Translations under genes and position numbers: made by a program
Notes under the pieces: model-generated
The model's input: only the letters and a program-made list of their open reading frames with translations
Told to the model about the DNA's origin: nothing
The model's database searches: none
Assembly: GCA_015228895.1 (NCBI GenBank)
Contig: JADGCR010000111.1
Location: 1-7,369 of the forward strand
Length of the DNA stretch: 7,369 nt
Direction of reading: 5' to 3'
DNA from: Magnetococcales bacterium
GTDB taxonomy: Bacteria > Pseudomonadota > Magnetococcia > Magnetococcales > Magnetaquicoccaceae
Shown: piece by piece, positions 1 through 7,369 of the stretch
How positions within the stretch are numbered: position 1 is the stretch's first letter
Layout of the letters: each line of letters opens with the position of its first letter

Positions 1-273
1 TTCGGTGCCGGGGACGGTCGGGACGAAATGCATGGGGGGCGTGACGGAGGCCGTCACAATATCTGGAGCGACGAGGTGCATTTGAACGATGTCTCCCATG
101 GTCCGGTGGCCCATGCCCGGGCGCAGGGCGAATGGACCCTGACCACCGACGCCGAATACGAGGTGCATGGGGATGTCCTGACCTTCACCTTCGGGGATGC
201 GTCGGGTGTGGTGACCCTCTGGGATGGCGCGCAAGTGGAATTCGACGGTATCGAGAAGATCTCCTGGCAATAG
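1..273 (+). CDS. C-terminal end of a large RTX/VCBS-type secreted adhesin (5' partial)
   Basis: The reading frame is open from the first base of the window and ends at TAG 271-273, so only the last 90 residues are visible. Near the start, AGDGRDEMH fits the RTX calcium-binding nonapeptide pattern (GGxGxDxUx, with A for the first G). A decayed second unit, GGRDGGRHN, follows. The remainder is an acidic beta-type tail with tryptophans, ending in GIEKISWQ. As I recall them, very large type-I-secreted VCBS/RTX adhesins of proteobacteria end in this way: glycine-rich repeats, a W-D segment, then a closing strand such as 'VDFDxIxxIxW'. If so, the protein is exported by a type I ABC exporter through a C-terminal uncleaved signal and sits at the cell surface. 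The internal ATG at 28 is not a credible start, because the RTX unit lies upstream of it. Function beyond 'secreted repeat protein' cannot be judged from this fragment. Confidence 0.7.
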   Translation, partial: FGAGDGRDEMHGGRDGGRHNIWSDEVHLNDVSHGPVAHARAQGEWTLTTDAEYEVHGDVLTFTFGDASGVVTLWDGAQVEFDGIEKISWQ

Positions 274-309
274 AGGGTTGGTGGCAGCAGCGTAAAAAGG
301 GGGAGGCCG

Positions 310-365
310 ACAGCCCTGACGAGAAATGCGTCAGGGCTGTTATGGATTCCGCCCTTGTTTTTTTT
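310..365 (+). terminator. Hairpin plus displaced T-run after the adhesin gene
   Basis: ACAGCCCTGAC (310-320) and GTCAGGGCTGT (330-340) form a perfect 11-bp stem around a 9-base loop, starting 36 bases after the adhesin stop. A run of eight T lies at 358-365, about 17 bases past the stem instead of directly against it. The stem is strong enough for transcription termination or for 3'-end protection, but the T-run position is not canonical. Its place between the adhesin and crcB fits a transcript boundary. Confidence 0.6.
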
Positions 366-444
366 CCTCCGGCGTGAAAATATGCCCCTGGCGATCGCTC
401 CGCCTCTGTCCAAAACATTCAATACAAAACAATTTGGACCGCCC

Positions 445-828
445 ATGTGGAATTCGATTTTGGCCGTGGCGTCGGGAGCCGCGCTTGGCGCTTTGTTGCG
501 GTGGGGGTTCGGGATGCGGTTCAATCCGGTCTTTCCCGCCATTCCGCCGGGTACCCTGCTGGCCAACCTGATCGGGGGGTATGTCATCGGTCTGGCCATG
601 GCCTTTTTTTCCCAGACCCCGCATCTGGCGCCGGAGTGGCGGTTGTTGATCATCACCGGATTTTGTGGCGGTCTCACCACCTTTTCCACCTTTTCCGCCG
701 AAGTGATGACCCTGTTGCAGGAGGGGCGGTTGACCCTGGCCATGGGGGCGATCGCCATTCATGTCATCGGCTCGCTGCTGATGACTTTGGCCGGGATGCT
801 CTCCTGGCAATGGCTCAGGACAGGTTGA
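445..828 (+). CDS. crcB: Fluoride-specific ion channel CrcB/Fluc
   Basis: This 127-residue inner-membrane protein belongs to the Fluc family, dual-topology dimers that let toxic fluoride leave the cell. Family marks appear in order: [10 protein letters not shown] in the first helix (residues 11-20), [10 protein letters not shown] in the second (36-45, with pore Asn41), and [15 protein letters not shown] at the broken third helix (72-86). Phe80 and Phe83 form the Phe-box that lines the fluoride path, and the GGLTT stretch contributes to the central sodium site. A fourth hydrophobic helix covers about 97-119. I chose ATG 445 because it gives the usual family length and places the first helix at the N terminus; GGA at 436-438 is a weak ribosome site. 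The frame is open further upstream, with ATGs at 355 and 382, but that extension (FFFLRREN and onward) does not look like Fluc. wbpA begins 42 bases downstream, so cotranscription is likely. No fluoride riboswitch was recognised upstream. Confidence 0.95.
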   Translation: MWNSILAVASGAALGALLRWGFGMRFNPVFPAIPPGTLLANLIGGYVIGLAMAFFSQTPHLAPEWRLLIITGFCGGLTTFSTFSAEVMTLLQEGRLTLAMGAIAIHVIGSLLMTLAGMLSWQWLRTG

Positions 829-870
829 CTGGTTGATCTCAATTGCTGAAATACAAGGACTGGGAGCGCA

Positions 871-2178
871 ATGAACGAGAAATTGCTGGAAAAAATTCGC
901 AATCGGAGTGCGGTGGTGGGCATCGTGGGGTTGGGATATGTGGGGTTGCCCCTGGCCTTGCGGTTTCTGGAAGAGCGTTTCCCGGTGATCGGTTTCGACG
1001 TGGATGGCCGCAAGGTGGAGAAACTCCATCAGGGTATCCGTTACATCGAACATATCGATATCGCGCCTTTCGTGCAGGCCAGACACGCGGGCAACTTCTC
1101 GGCCACCACCGATTTTTCCAGGGTCGGGGAGGTGGACGCGATCATCCTGTGCGTGCCCACCCCGCTGAATCGCAATCGGGAACCGGATCTCTCCTTCGTG
1201 ACCGGCTCGGTGAACCGGGTCCTGCCCTACATGCGGCCCGGCCAGATGATCTCCCTGGAAAGCACCACCTATCCGGGCACCACCGTGGAGTTGATCTGTC
1301 CCCCCATCGAGGCGGCGGGATTCAAGGTGGGTGTGGAGATTTTCGTGGTCTACTCCCCGGAACGGGAAGATCCCGCCAACCCCAAATTCACCACCCGTTC
1401 CATTCCCAAGGTGTGCGGCGGGGTGACGGAGGCCTGTCTGGAGGTGGGCCGCACCCTGTACGAACAGGTGATCGATCAGGTCACGTGCGTCTCCTCCCCC
1501 AGCGCGGCGGAGATGGTCAAGATCCTGGAAAACACCTACCGTTCGGTCAATATCGCTCTGGTGAACGAACTCAAGGTGGTGGCGGAACGGATGAATCTGG
1601 ATATCTTCGAGGTGATTCGCGCCGCATCCACCAAGCCTTTCGGGTTTACGCCCTTCTATCCGGGTCCGGGTCTGGGGGGGCACTGCATCCCCATCGATCC
1701 CTTCTATCTGACCTGGAAGGCCAGGGAATACGGGATCAACACCCGCTTCATCGAACTGGCCGGCGAGGTGAACAGCGGCATGCCCGATTACGTCATGAGC
1801 AAGGTCATGGAGGCCCTGAACGCCCATGGCAAGGCCGTGCGGGGGTCGCGGGTGCTGGTGCTGGGTCTGGCCTACAAGAAAAATGTCGATGATGTCCGGG
1901 AGTCTCCCAGTTTCCACTTGTTGGAAAAACTCCTCGCCATGGGTGCCCTGGCCGACTACACCGATCCCCATGTGCCGAAGATTCCTCCCATGCGCGCCTT
2001 TCAGTTGTCGATGGATAGCGTCGTTCTGACGCCTGAAGTCATCGCAGAATACGATTGCCTGTTGCTGGCGACGGATCACGATCGCTTCGATTGGGCGATG
2101 ATCCGGGAGCATGCCCGACTGATCGTGGACTCCCGTGGTGTTTTCAAGGCCGACGGCGTGTTGATCTGGCGGGCTTGA
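871..2178 (+). CDS. wbpA: UDP-N-acetylglucosamine 6-dehydrogenase (WbpA type)
   Basis: This 435-residue cytosolic enzyme oxidises C6 of a UDP-sugar to the uronic acid with two NAD+, most likely UDP-GlcNAc to UDP-GlcNAcA, for O-antigen, capsule or exopolysaccharide. The N-terminal Rossmann domain has GLGYVG (residues 20-25) and an acidic end to the next strand (GFDVD, 41-45). YIEH is at 58-61. STTYPGTT and YSPEREDP follow, the latter typical of the WbpA/TviB branch rather than of UDP-glucose dehydrogenase. The central domain has Lys217 and Asn221, and the catalytic Cys272 lies in GGHCIPIDP. The C-terminal UDP-binding domain carries [13 protein letters not shown] (334-346), and Asp/His-rich ATDHD comes near the end. 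From memory the sequence runs nearly collinear with Pseudomonas aeruginosa WbpA. The start is supported by GGGAG at 862-866. The stop shares a base with the start of manC. Substrate choice (GlcNAc versus GalNAc) is inferred from family resemblance, not from a diagnostic residue. Confidence 0.92.
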   Translation: MNEKLLEKIRNRSAVVGIVGLGYVGLPLALRFLEERFPVIGFDVDGRKVEKLHQGIRYIEHIDIAPFVQARHAGNFSATTDFSRVGEVDAIILCVPTPLNRNREPDLSFVTGSVNRVLPYMRPGQMISLESTTYPGTTVELICPPIEAAGFKVGVEIFVVYSPEREDPANPKFTTRSIPKVCGGVTEACLEVGRTLYEQVIDQVTCVSSPSAAEMVKILENTYRSVNIALVNELKVVAERMNLDIFEVIRAASTKPFGFTPFYPGPGLGGHCIPIDPFYLTWKAREYGINTRFIELAGEVNSGMPDYVMSKVMEALNAHGKAVRGSRVLVLGLAYKKNVDDVRESPSFHLLEKLLAMGALADYTDPHVPKIPPMRAFQLSMDSVVLTPEVIAEYDCLLLATDHDRFDWAMIREHARLIVDSRGVFKADGVLIWRA

Positions 2179-3641
2179 TGCCGATTCTTCCGGTCATTCT
2201 CTCCGGGGGGTCGGGAACCCGGTTGTGGCCATTGTCCCGGGCGGGCCATCCCAAGCAGTTTCTGGCGCTGATGGGTGAGGAGACCTTGTTCCAGGCCGCC
2301 ATGCGTCGTTTGCAGGGACTGCCCGACACCCTGTCGCCCATCCTGGTGTGCAACGAGCAGCACCGTTTTCTGGCCGCCGAGCAGGCCCGTCTGCTGGGGG
2401 TGGTCCCTCTGGCGATCCTGCTGGAGCCGGAGGGACGCAATACCGCTCCCGCCGTGGCCTGCGCCGCGATCCACGCCCTTTCCCGCCACCCGGACGCTCT
2501 GTTGCTGGTGTTGCCGGCGGATCATCTCATCCCCGACATCCCGGCCTTTCATCGGGCGGTGGGCCAGGCGGTGGAGACGGCCCGTGAGGGGTGGCTGGTC
2601 ACTTTCGGCATCGTCGCCCGCGCTCCGGAGACCGGATTCGGCTACATTCACCAGGGTTCCCCCCTGGGGGCGTCCGGCGGGGTGTTTCGGGTCCACCGTT
2701 TTGTGGAAAAGCCGGACGAGGCCACGGCCCGCGGTTTTGTGGCGTCGGGGAGCTGTTTCTGGAACAGCGGGATGTTCTTGTTGCGGGCCGCCACCTACCT
2801 GGAGGAGTTGGCCAGGCTGGCGCCGGAGATCCTCGCCGCCTGTCGCGCCGCCATGGCGGGGAGCGTGGCGGATCTGGATTTTCTCCGTCTGGATCCGGAG
2901 GCTTTTCTGCGGAGTCCGGGGGTTTCCATCGATTACGCGGTGATGGAGAAGACCGGACGCGCGGCGGTGGTCCCCTTGGACGCGGGCTGGAGCGATCTTG
3001 GCTCCTGGTCCGCCATCTGGGAGACGGGGGAGCGGGACGGGGATGGCAACACCCTGTACGGGGATGTGATCCTGGAGGGGATGCGCGACAGTCATGTGCG
3101 CTCTTGCAGTCGGCTGGTGGCGGCGTTGGGGTTGGAGAACGTGGTCATCGTGGAGACGGCGGACGCGGTGCTGGTGGCCGCGCGGGAGCGGGTACAGGAG
3201 GTCAGGACGTTGGTGGCCCGCTTGCAGCGGGAGAAGCGCCAGGAGGCGATCCTGCATCGCAAGGTCTATCGTCCCTGGGGGGCGTATGAACGTTTGAACG
3301 AGGCCGCCCGCTTTCAGGTCAAGCGCATCACGGTCAACCCCGGCGGGGCGCTCTCCCTGCAGAAACACCTTTTCCGCGCCGAGCACTGGGTGGTGGTCAA
3401 GGGCCAGGCCAGGGTGACCCGTGGGGAGGAGGTGTTCCTGCTGGAGGAGGACCAGTCCACCTACATCCCGGTGGGCATGCCCCACCGCCTGGAAAACCAG
3501 GGCGCGACCCCTTTGGAACTCATCGAGGTGCAATCCGGCGGCTATCTGGGGGAGGACGACATCGTCCGGTTCGAGGATCAATATGGTCGGGCGGCGGAGA
3601 GAACCCGGCCCATGTCCGACGCGCTGTCAAAGAGATCTTGA
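2178..3641 (+). CDS. manC: Bifunctional mannose-1-phosphate guanylyltransferase / mannose-6-phosphate isomerase (type II)
   Basis: This 487-residue cytosolic enzyme of the ManC/AlgA/XanB/CpsB family converts Man-1-P plus GTP to GDP-mannose and, through a C-terminal cupin, interconverts Fru-6-P and Man-6-P. The N-terminal nucleotidyltransferase has the signature GGSGTRLWPLSR (10-21) with PKQF (25-28), LPADH (112-116), FVEKP (175-179), WNSGMF (195-200), SIDYAVMEK (250-258) and WSDLGSW (271-277). The isomerase cupin starts near KVYRPWGAYE (362) and includes QKHLFRAEHW (395-404), STYIPVGMPHRLEN and SGGYLGEDDIVRFEDQYGR. Most relatives read QxHxHRxEHW, whereas here the second histidine is Phe399. 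I chose ATG 2178 because it matches the family N terminus and forms a TGATG junction with the wbpA stop. The open frame reaches back to 2055 but encodes unrelated sequence inside wbpA. No strong ribosome site precedes it, so translation probably depends on coupling to wbpA. GDP-mannose feeds mannose, rhamnose or fucose units of a surface glycan. Confidence 0.95.
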   Translation: MPILPVILSGGSGTRLWPLSRAGHPKQFLALMGEETLFQAAMRRLQGLPDTLSPILVCNEQHRFLAAEQARLLGVVPLAILLEPEGRNTAPAVACAAIHALSRHPDALLLVLPADHLIPDIPAFHRAVGQAVETAREGWLVTFGIVARAPETGFGYIHQGSPLGASGGVFRVHRFVEKPDEATARGFVASGSCFWNSGMFLLRAATYLEELARLAPEILAACRAAMAGSVADLDFLRLDPEAFLRSPGVSIDYAVMEKTGRAAVVPLDAGWSDLGSWSAIWETGERDGDGNTLYGDVILEGMRDSHVRSCSRLVAALGLENVVIVETADAVLVAARERVQEVRTLVARLQREKRQEAILHRKVYRPWGAYERLNEAARFQVKRITVNPGGALSLQKHLFRAEHWVVVKGQARVTRGEEVFLLEEDQSTYIPVGMPHRLENQGATPLELIEVQSGGYLGEDDIVRFEDQYGRAAERTRPMSDALSKRS

Positions 3642-3643
3642 TC

Positions 3644-3669
3644 AACCCGTTGACCGGCGGTTTTCTTTT
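3644..3669 (+). terminator. Weak terminator candidate after manC
   Basis: Three bases after the manC stop, AACCCG can pair imperfectly with CGGTT (one bulged C, eight-base loop), directly followed by TTTTCTTTT at 3661-3669. The T-tract is well placed but the stem is only about five pairs, so this may be a weak or Rho-assisted end. It is the only terminator-like element on the plus strand before the convergent mod operon. Confidence 0.35.
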
Positions 3670-3818
3670 GGCGCCACCTGGGCGCGGGCCGGGTTCCACG
3701 GCCTGATGGATTTTGGCTCTCCGGGCAGGTTCCGCGCTGGCATGGGTGCGCCGAACGCGCATGGCGCGCAAAATATGGCGCATATCGGGTGATGCCGGGT
3801 TGTCGCTGCGTTTGATGA
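3670..3818. other. Convergent intergenic region with no recognisable gene
   Basis: This spacer between manC and modE has no frame that looks like a gene. It contains a small GC hairpin (GCGCC at 3671-3675 with GGCGC at 3681-3685) and a palindrome, ATATG-GCG-CATAT, at 3773-3785. Neither can be assigned a role from the sequence alone. Confidence 0.5.
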
Positions 3819-3840
3819 CACGAAACAAGACGGTTTCGTG
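3819..3840 (-). terminator. modE: Hairpin just past modE, likely mod operon terminator
   Basis: CACGAAAC (3819-3826) and GTTTCGTG (3833-3840) form a perfect 8-bp stem with a 6-base loop, 14 bases beyond the modE stop on the minus strand. No clear U-tract follows on that strand. It is therefore either a Rho-assisted end or a 3' stabilising hairpin. The symmetry would also let it act against readthrough from manC. Confidence 0.5.
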
Positions 3841-3854
3841 GCGGGACGGAAACC

Positions 3855-4646
3855 TCAGGCGGCGACTGCCAGGATGATATGGGAGGCTTTGATCAGGGCG
3901 CAGGCGCGTATGCCGACTTCGATGCCAAGGGCTTGAATGCTGTGGTTGGTGACAATCGCCGCAATGGTCTTGCCGGGCGTCAGTTCGAGGACGACTTCAC
4001 CGTTGACCGCTCCCTTCTGACAACGCACCACGGTGCCGCATAGACGATTGCGGGCGCTTGTTTTGAGCGTGTCGTCGGTGGTCAGGATGACCCAGGGCGC
4101 TTTCACCAAGGCATAGGCCTCCTTGCCGGGTTCGAGGGCCAGATTTTCCACGCTTTCGTTGGTAATGATGGCGACGATTTCCACATGGCCACCGATGTCG
4201 AGGATGACCTCCGCGTTCACCGCGCCGATCCGGATGGATCTCACCCTGCCAAAGAATTGATTGCGCGCGCTTGTTTTGAGGCTCATTCTTCTGATCAGCC
4301 GGAGATCCTCCTCAAGCCCGTGAGCCTGATGACTGAGTTGATCGACAAAACGCTGGTGTTCCTGCGCGATCAGTTTGAAGTTGGCAACCAGTTGTTCGCC
4401 GCGTGGCGTGAGGCGTGTCGATCCACCGCCTCTGCCACCCACCATCCGTTCCACAAGAGGTTCGCCGGCGACATTGTTCATCTGATTGATGGCGTCCCAG
4501 GCTGCCTTGTAGCTCATTTTCATGGTCTTTGCCGCCTTGGTGATGGAACCAAGCGCGGAAATGCTTTCCAGCAGTTCGACGCGTCCTGAGCCGCCAACGT
4601 TCTTGCCGTCAACGGTCATCCATACCGATCCATGCAGTTCGATCAT
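3855..4646 (-). CDS. modE: Molybdate-responsive transcriptional regulator ModE, full length
   Basis: The product is a 263-residue cytosolic repressor/activator that senses molybdate and binds DNA as a dimer. The N-terminal winged helix-turn-helix covers about residues 1-110: SITKAAKTMKMSYKAAWDAI (34-53) is the recognition region and GGRGGGSTRLT (70-80) the wing, both classic for ModE. Two tandem Mop (molybdopterin-binding-like/TOBE) domains follow, about 124-187 and 194-258. Each opens with the same peptide, LKTSARN, and contains the family pattern G-A-V-N-x-E-V. This is the complete E. coli-type architecture, not the truncated HTH-only or Mop-only forms. The start ATG (4646) is preceded by GAGGA. 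modE lies last in the modABCE order, 126 bases after modC and on the same strand, whereas in E. coli it is divergent from modABC. I see no convincing promoter in the gap, so it is probably cotranscribed and subject to its own control through the operator upstream of modA. Confidence 0.96.
   Translation of the reverse strand: MIELHGSVWMTVDGKNVGGSGRVELLESISALGSITKAAKTMKMSYKAAWDAINQMNNVAGEPLVERMVGGRGGGSTRLTPRGEQLVANFKLIAQEHQRFVDQLSHQAHGLEEDLRLIRRMSLKTSARNQFFGRVRSIRIGAVNAEVILDIGGHVEIVAIITNESVENLALEPGKEAYALVKAPWVILTTDDTLKTSARNRLCGTVVRCQKGAVNGEVVLELTPGKTIAAIVTNHSIQALGIEVGIRACALIKASHIILAVAA
4046..4067 (-). repeat. modE: Internal repeat copy, start of second Mop domain of modE
   Basis: This 22-base stretch matches 4259-4280 at 21 of 22 positions, exactly 213 bases (71 codons) away and in frame. 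It encodes the LKTSARN peptide that opens the second Mop domain. Confidence 0.8.
4259..4280 (-). repeat. modE: Internal repeat copy, start of first Mop domain of modE
   Basis: This is the partner of 4046-4067, with a single C/G difference. It encodes LKTSARN at the head of the first Mop domain. The two domains are otherwise clearly diverged in sequence. Confidence 0.8.
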
Positions 4647-4772
4647 GTTTTCCTCGCGTTTGCAGGCACACCATCGTGATTGTCGGAAACCATCCGGTTG
4701 TTTGCCGTCGGGGCGCTTGCGATGTCATCCGGTCGATCGCGTCCATTCTTGCGTTTTGGCCCGCCGAAGCGA
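4647..4772 (-). other. 126-base modC-modE spacer without a recognised promoter
   Basis: Reading toward modE, I see no sigma-70-like pair, no copy of the TATAACG operator arm and no strong hairpin. Only the GAGGA ribosome site just before modE is identifiable. The spacer is unusually long next to the tight modA-modB-modC junctions. Confidence 0.45.
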
Positions 4773-5843
4773 TCAGGCGATTAACGCCACCGCCTTGATC
4801 TGTGCCCAAACCTTGAGATCCGGCTCAAGTCTCAGCGCCGCCGCGGAACGCCTGGTGAGACGCGCCAGCAGCGGTGTTCCACAGGCGTCGAGACGTACCA
4901 GACAGAGCGCCGGGTGGGCATCCTGGACCAAACCGGTCACCAGGACGGGCAAGGTGTTGATGATGCTGGTATCGGTGACGCGTTCACAGGCGAGACTGAC
5001 ATCCCTGGCCAGAATGCGCACCCGCACGGCATGGCCGACGGGCCGCCCCTGGTCACGCACCCAAAGATGGCCGCCAGGGAATGCGACCTGTGCCAGATGC
5101 CATTCGGTGTCGCGTTCCGTCACCACCGCCTCCAGCACCACGCCCGCATCCTCTCCGAGGCGAATGGGCAGGTCGAGCCGGGCGAACATCTCGGCTAACG
5201 GCCCGGCGCCCAGCACCCGTCCCCCGTCCAGCACCACCAGGTGGTCGGCGAGGCGCGCCACCTCGTCCCGGGCGTGACTCACATACAGCAACGGGATCTC
5301 CAGATCCGCATGCAACTGTTCAAGATAAGGCAGGATTTCGTCCTTGCGTTCCTGGTCCAGGGATGCGAGGGGTTCGTCCATCAACAATAAGCGGGGTCGG
5401 GTCAGCAGGGCGCGGGCGATGGCGACGCGCTGCCTCTCCCCACCCGACAGTCGTTCCGGTTTGCGTTCCAGCAAGCCGCCAATGCCCAACAAGGTGATGA
5501 TGGCGTCGCGATGGAGTCCGTCCTTCCTCCCGGAGATGCGACGCATTCCATACTCCAGATTGCCCCGCACGGAAAGATGGGGAAACAGACTCGCTTCCTG
5601 GAAAACGTATCCCAGAGGCCGCTGATGGACAGGCAGGAAAAAACGTTCGTCCTGCCACACCTCTCCGTTGACGACGAGTCGTCCACCCGTCACCCTTTCC
5701 AGACCGGCGATCGCGCGCAGCAGCGTGGTCTTGCCCGATCCGGAGCGTCCGAACAACGCCGTCACCCCCCGGCCGGGACACCGGAAATCGACCTCCAGTG
5801 AAAAATGCGGCACGGCAAGAGAAAAGCGCACTTCGATGGTCAT
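4773..5843 (-). CDS. modC: Molybdate ABC transporter ATP-binding protein ModC
   Basis: This 356-residue ATPase on the cytoplasmic face drives molybdate import through ModB. The N-terminal ABC domain shows Walker A GRSGSGKT (32-39), the Q-loop at Gln82 (YVFQE), the signature LSGGE (132-136), Walker B LLLMDE (152-157) followed by the D-loop SLD (161-163), and the switch histidine His190 in YVSH. After about residue 230 comes a regulatory part ending in one Mop/TOBE domain (about 292-355, beginning TSIINTLPV), as in E. coli ModC, where it can bind oxyanion and tune activity. The start ATG at 5843 overlaps the modB stop as ATGA, so the two are translationally coupled; the open frame runs much further upstream, through modB, but that part is out-of-frame sequence. 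Length is standard for the family. The Mop domain separates it from sulfate, phosphate or iron ABC ATPases. Confidence 0.96.
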   Translation of the reverse strand: MTIEVRFSLAVPHFSLEVDFRCPGRGVTALFGRSGSGKTTLLRAIAGLERVTGGRLVVNGEVWQDERFFLPVHQRPLGYVFQEASLFPHLSVRGNLEYGMRRISGRKDGLHRDAIITLLGIGGLLERKPERLSGGERQRVAIARALLTRPRLLLMDEPLASLDQERKDEILPYLEQLHADLEIPLLYVSHARDEVARLADHLVVLDGGRVLGAGPLAEMFARLDLPIRLGEDAGVVLEAVVTERDTEWHLAQVAFPGGHLWVRDQGRPVGHAVRVRILARDVSLACERVTDTSIINTLPVLVTGLVQDAHPALCLVRLDACGTPLLARLTRRSAAALRLEPDLKVWAQIKAVALIA

Positions 5844-6511
5844 GGTCGCCGGTCCGCACGGAAAGCCTGAAGCGCCAGCAGAACCGTAAAGGAAAAGACG
5901 ATCATGCCCCCTGCAAGCCAGTGCGCATGGGTGTATTCCATCGCCTCGACGCGGGCGTAGATCTGCATCGAGACGACGCGGGTGACACCGGGAATGTTGC
6001 CGCCCATCATCAGCACCACGCCAAACTCCCCCACCGTATGGGCAAAGCCAAGGATGGCCGCGCTCCAGAAACCGGAGCGCGCCAAAGGAATGGCCACCGT
6101 AAAGAAGGCGTCCAGGGGTGAGGCGCGCAGGGTGGCGGCCACCTCCAGCGGGCGATTGCCCATGGCCTCGAAGGCGTTCTGGATCGGTTGCACGACGAAG
6201 GGGAGCGAATAGAGGAACGACGCCACCACCAATCCCTGGAAGGTGAAGGGCAGCAGTCCGATCCCCAATGTTTGCGTCAAGCGCCCGATCGGGCCTTCCG
6301 GCCCCATGGTGATGAGCAGATAGAAACCCAGCACGGTGGGCGGCAGGACCAGGGGCAGGGCAACCACCGCGCCCACTGGGTCTTTCCATCGGGAACGGGT
6401 GCGGGCCAACCACCAGGCCAATGGCGTGCCGAACAGCAACAAAAGCAGGGTGGTGACCGTGGCCAGTTCGAGGGTCAGCCGAATGGCGGCGAGATCTTCG
6501 GAGTCGGGCAT
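5840..6511 (-). CDS. modB: Molybdate ABC transporter permease ModB
   Basis: This 223-residue inner-membrane protein works as a homodimer to form the molybdate channel. Hydrophobic helices are visible at about 15-35, 46-68, 90-110, 145-168 and 198-217, consistent with the usual five or six spans. [14 protein letters not shown] (53-66) and [18 protein letters not shown] (158-175) are typical ModB stretches. The ABC-coupling EAA loop lies at about 122-147 ([15 protein letters not shown]...IPLARSG). It begins 6 bases after the modA stop with no clear Shine-Dalgarno sequence, which points to coupling with modA, and its stop overlaps modC by four bases. Confidence 0.95.
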   Translation of the reverse strand: MPDSEDLAAIRLTLELATVTTLLLLLFGTPLAWWLARTRSRWKDPVGAVVALPLVLPPTVLGFYLLITMGPEGPIGRLTQTLGIGLLPFTFQGLVVASFLYSLPFVVQPIQNAFEAMGNRPLEVAATLRASPLDAFFTVAIPLARSGFWSAAILGFAHTVGEFGVVLMMGGNIPGVTRVVSMQIYARVEAMEYTHAHWLAGGMIVFSFTVLLALQAFRADRRP

Positions 6512-6517
6512 GGCGAA

Positions 6518-7361
<844 letters not shown>

Positions 7362-7369
7362 ACTCCCTG

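Noticed and set aside
274..444. Possible fluoride riboswitch (crcB motif) upstream of crcB
   Set aside because: I looked for the conserved GG-GAUGG-type start and the closing pseudoknot segment and could not place them. The structure present is a simple hairpin belonging to the end of the adhesin gene. A covariance-model search would be decisive.
355..444. Longer CrcB starting at ATG 355 or 382
   Set aside because: The added 21-30 residues do not resemble Fluc proteins, and ATG 445 gives the usual length with the first helix at the N terminus.
340..2112. 590-residue open frame on the minus strand opposite crcB and wbpA
   Set aside because: It is the shadow of two well-recognised genes in high-G+C sequence. 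Its product is rich in His, Gly, Gln and Arg with no domain I recognise, and it opposes clear family matches.
2055..2177. ManC extended upstream into wbpA
   Set aside because: The extra 41 residues are wbpA sequence read in another frame; the family N terminus begins exactly at ATG 2178.
2076..3581. 501-residue open frame on the minus strand opposite manC
   Set aside because: It has the same low-complexity His/Gln/Pro/Gly composition, is entirely antisense to a clear ManC, and has no recognisable motif.
3671..3685. GC hairpin GCGCC/GGCGC as a manC terminator
   Set aside because: It has only five pairs and the T-tract precedes it instead of following; on the minus strand it is followed by A-rich sequence.
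4522..5277. 251-residue plus-strand frame across modE-modC
   Set aside because: It is antisense to both genes and their spacer, and its product is Arg/Ser/Pro-rich without any recognised domain.
5844..6413. ModB-ModC fusion suggested by one long open frame
   Set aside because: The upstream part of that frame is ModB coding sequence read out of frame. Real ModB is in a different frame and ends at an ATGA overlap with modC.

Overview
This window is a stretch of G+C-rich chromosome from a Gram-negative bacterium, most likely a proteobacterium. The pointers are a type-I-secretion/RTX-like adhesin tail, a Pseudomonas-type WbpA, a bifunctional ManC and an Azotobacter-like periplasmic ModA. The adhesin style would fit aquatic or magnetotactic lineages such as Magnetococcia, but nothing here fixes the genus. 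Coding density is high and there is no mobile element, RNA gene or CRISPR array.

Left half, plus strand. The window opens inside the last codons of a large RTX/VCBS-type secreted protein (1-273). A strong hairpin with a displaced T-run follows it (310-365). Next come three closely spaced genes: crcB/fluC, a fluoride channel (445-828); wbpA, a UDP-GlcNAc 6-dehydrogenase (871-2178); and manC, a bifunctional mannose-1-phosphate guanylyltransferase/phosphomannose isomerase (2178-3641). wbpA and manC share one base (TGATG) and are surely translated together. They supply UDP-GlcNAcA and GDP-mannose, two activated sugars for a surface polysaccharide or glycan whose transferases are not in the window.

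Middle. A convergent intergenic region of 213 bases (3642-3854) holds a weak terminator candidate for manC, a short palindrome and a clean hairpin that probably ends the opposite transcript.

Right half, minus strand, reading from 7258 down to 3855. This is a complete molybdate uptake operon, modA-modB-modC-modE: periplasmic binding protein, membrane permease, ATPase and molybdate-sensing repressor. modA-modB are 6 bases apart, modB-modC overlap by ATGA, and modE follows after 126 bases. Upstream of modA, at the window edge, is a near-textbook ModE operator (7338-7361). The sequence therefore shows a closed loop: ModE made at the end of the operon should bind molybdate and shut off the promoter at its head.

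The window is mostly well-known biology and I found no clearly new system. The points most worth a second look are the ModE operator with a nested palindrome, the loss of a commonly conserved histidine in the ManC cupin, an uncharged and possibly lipoprotein-like ModA signal peptide, and a near-identical DNA repeat at the heads of the two Mop domains of ModE.
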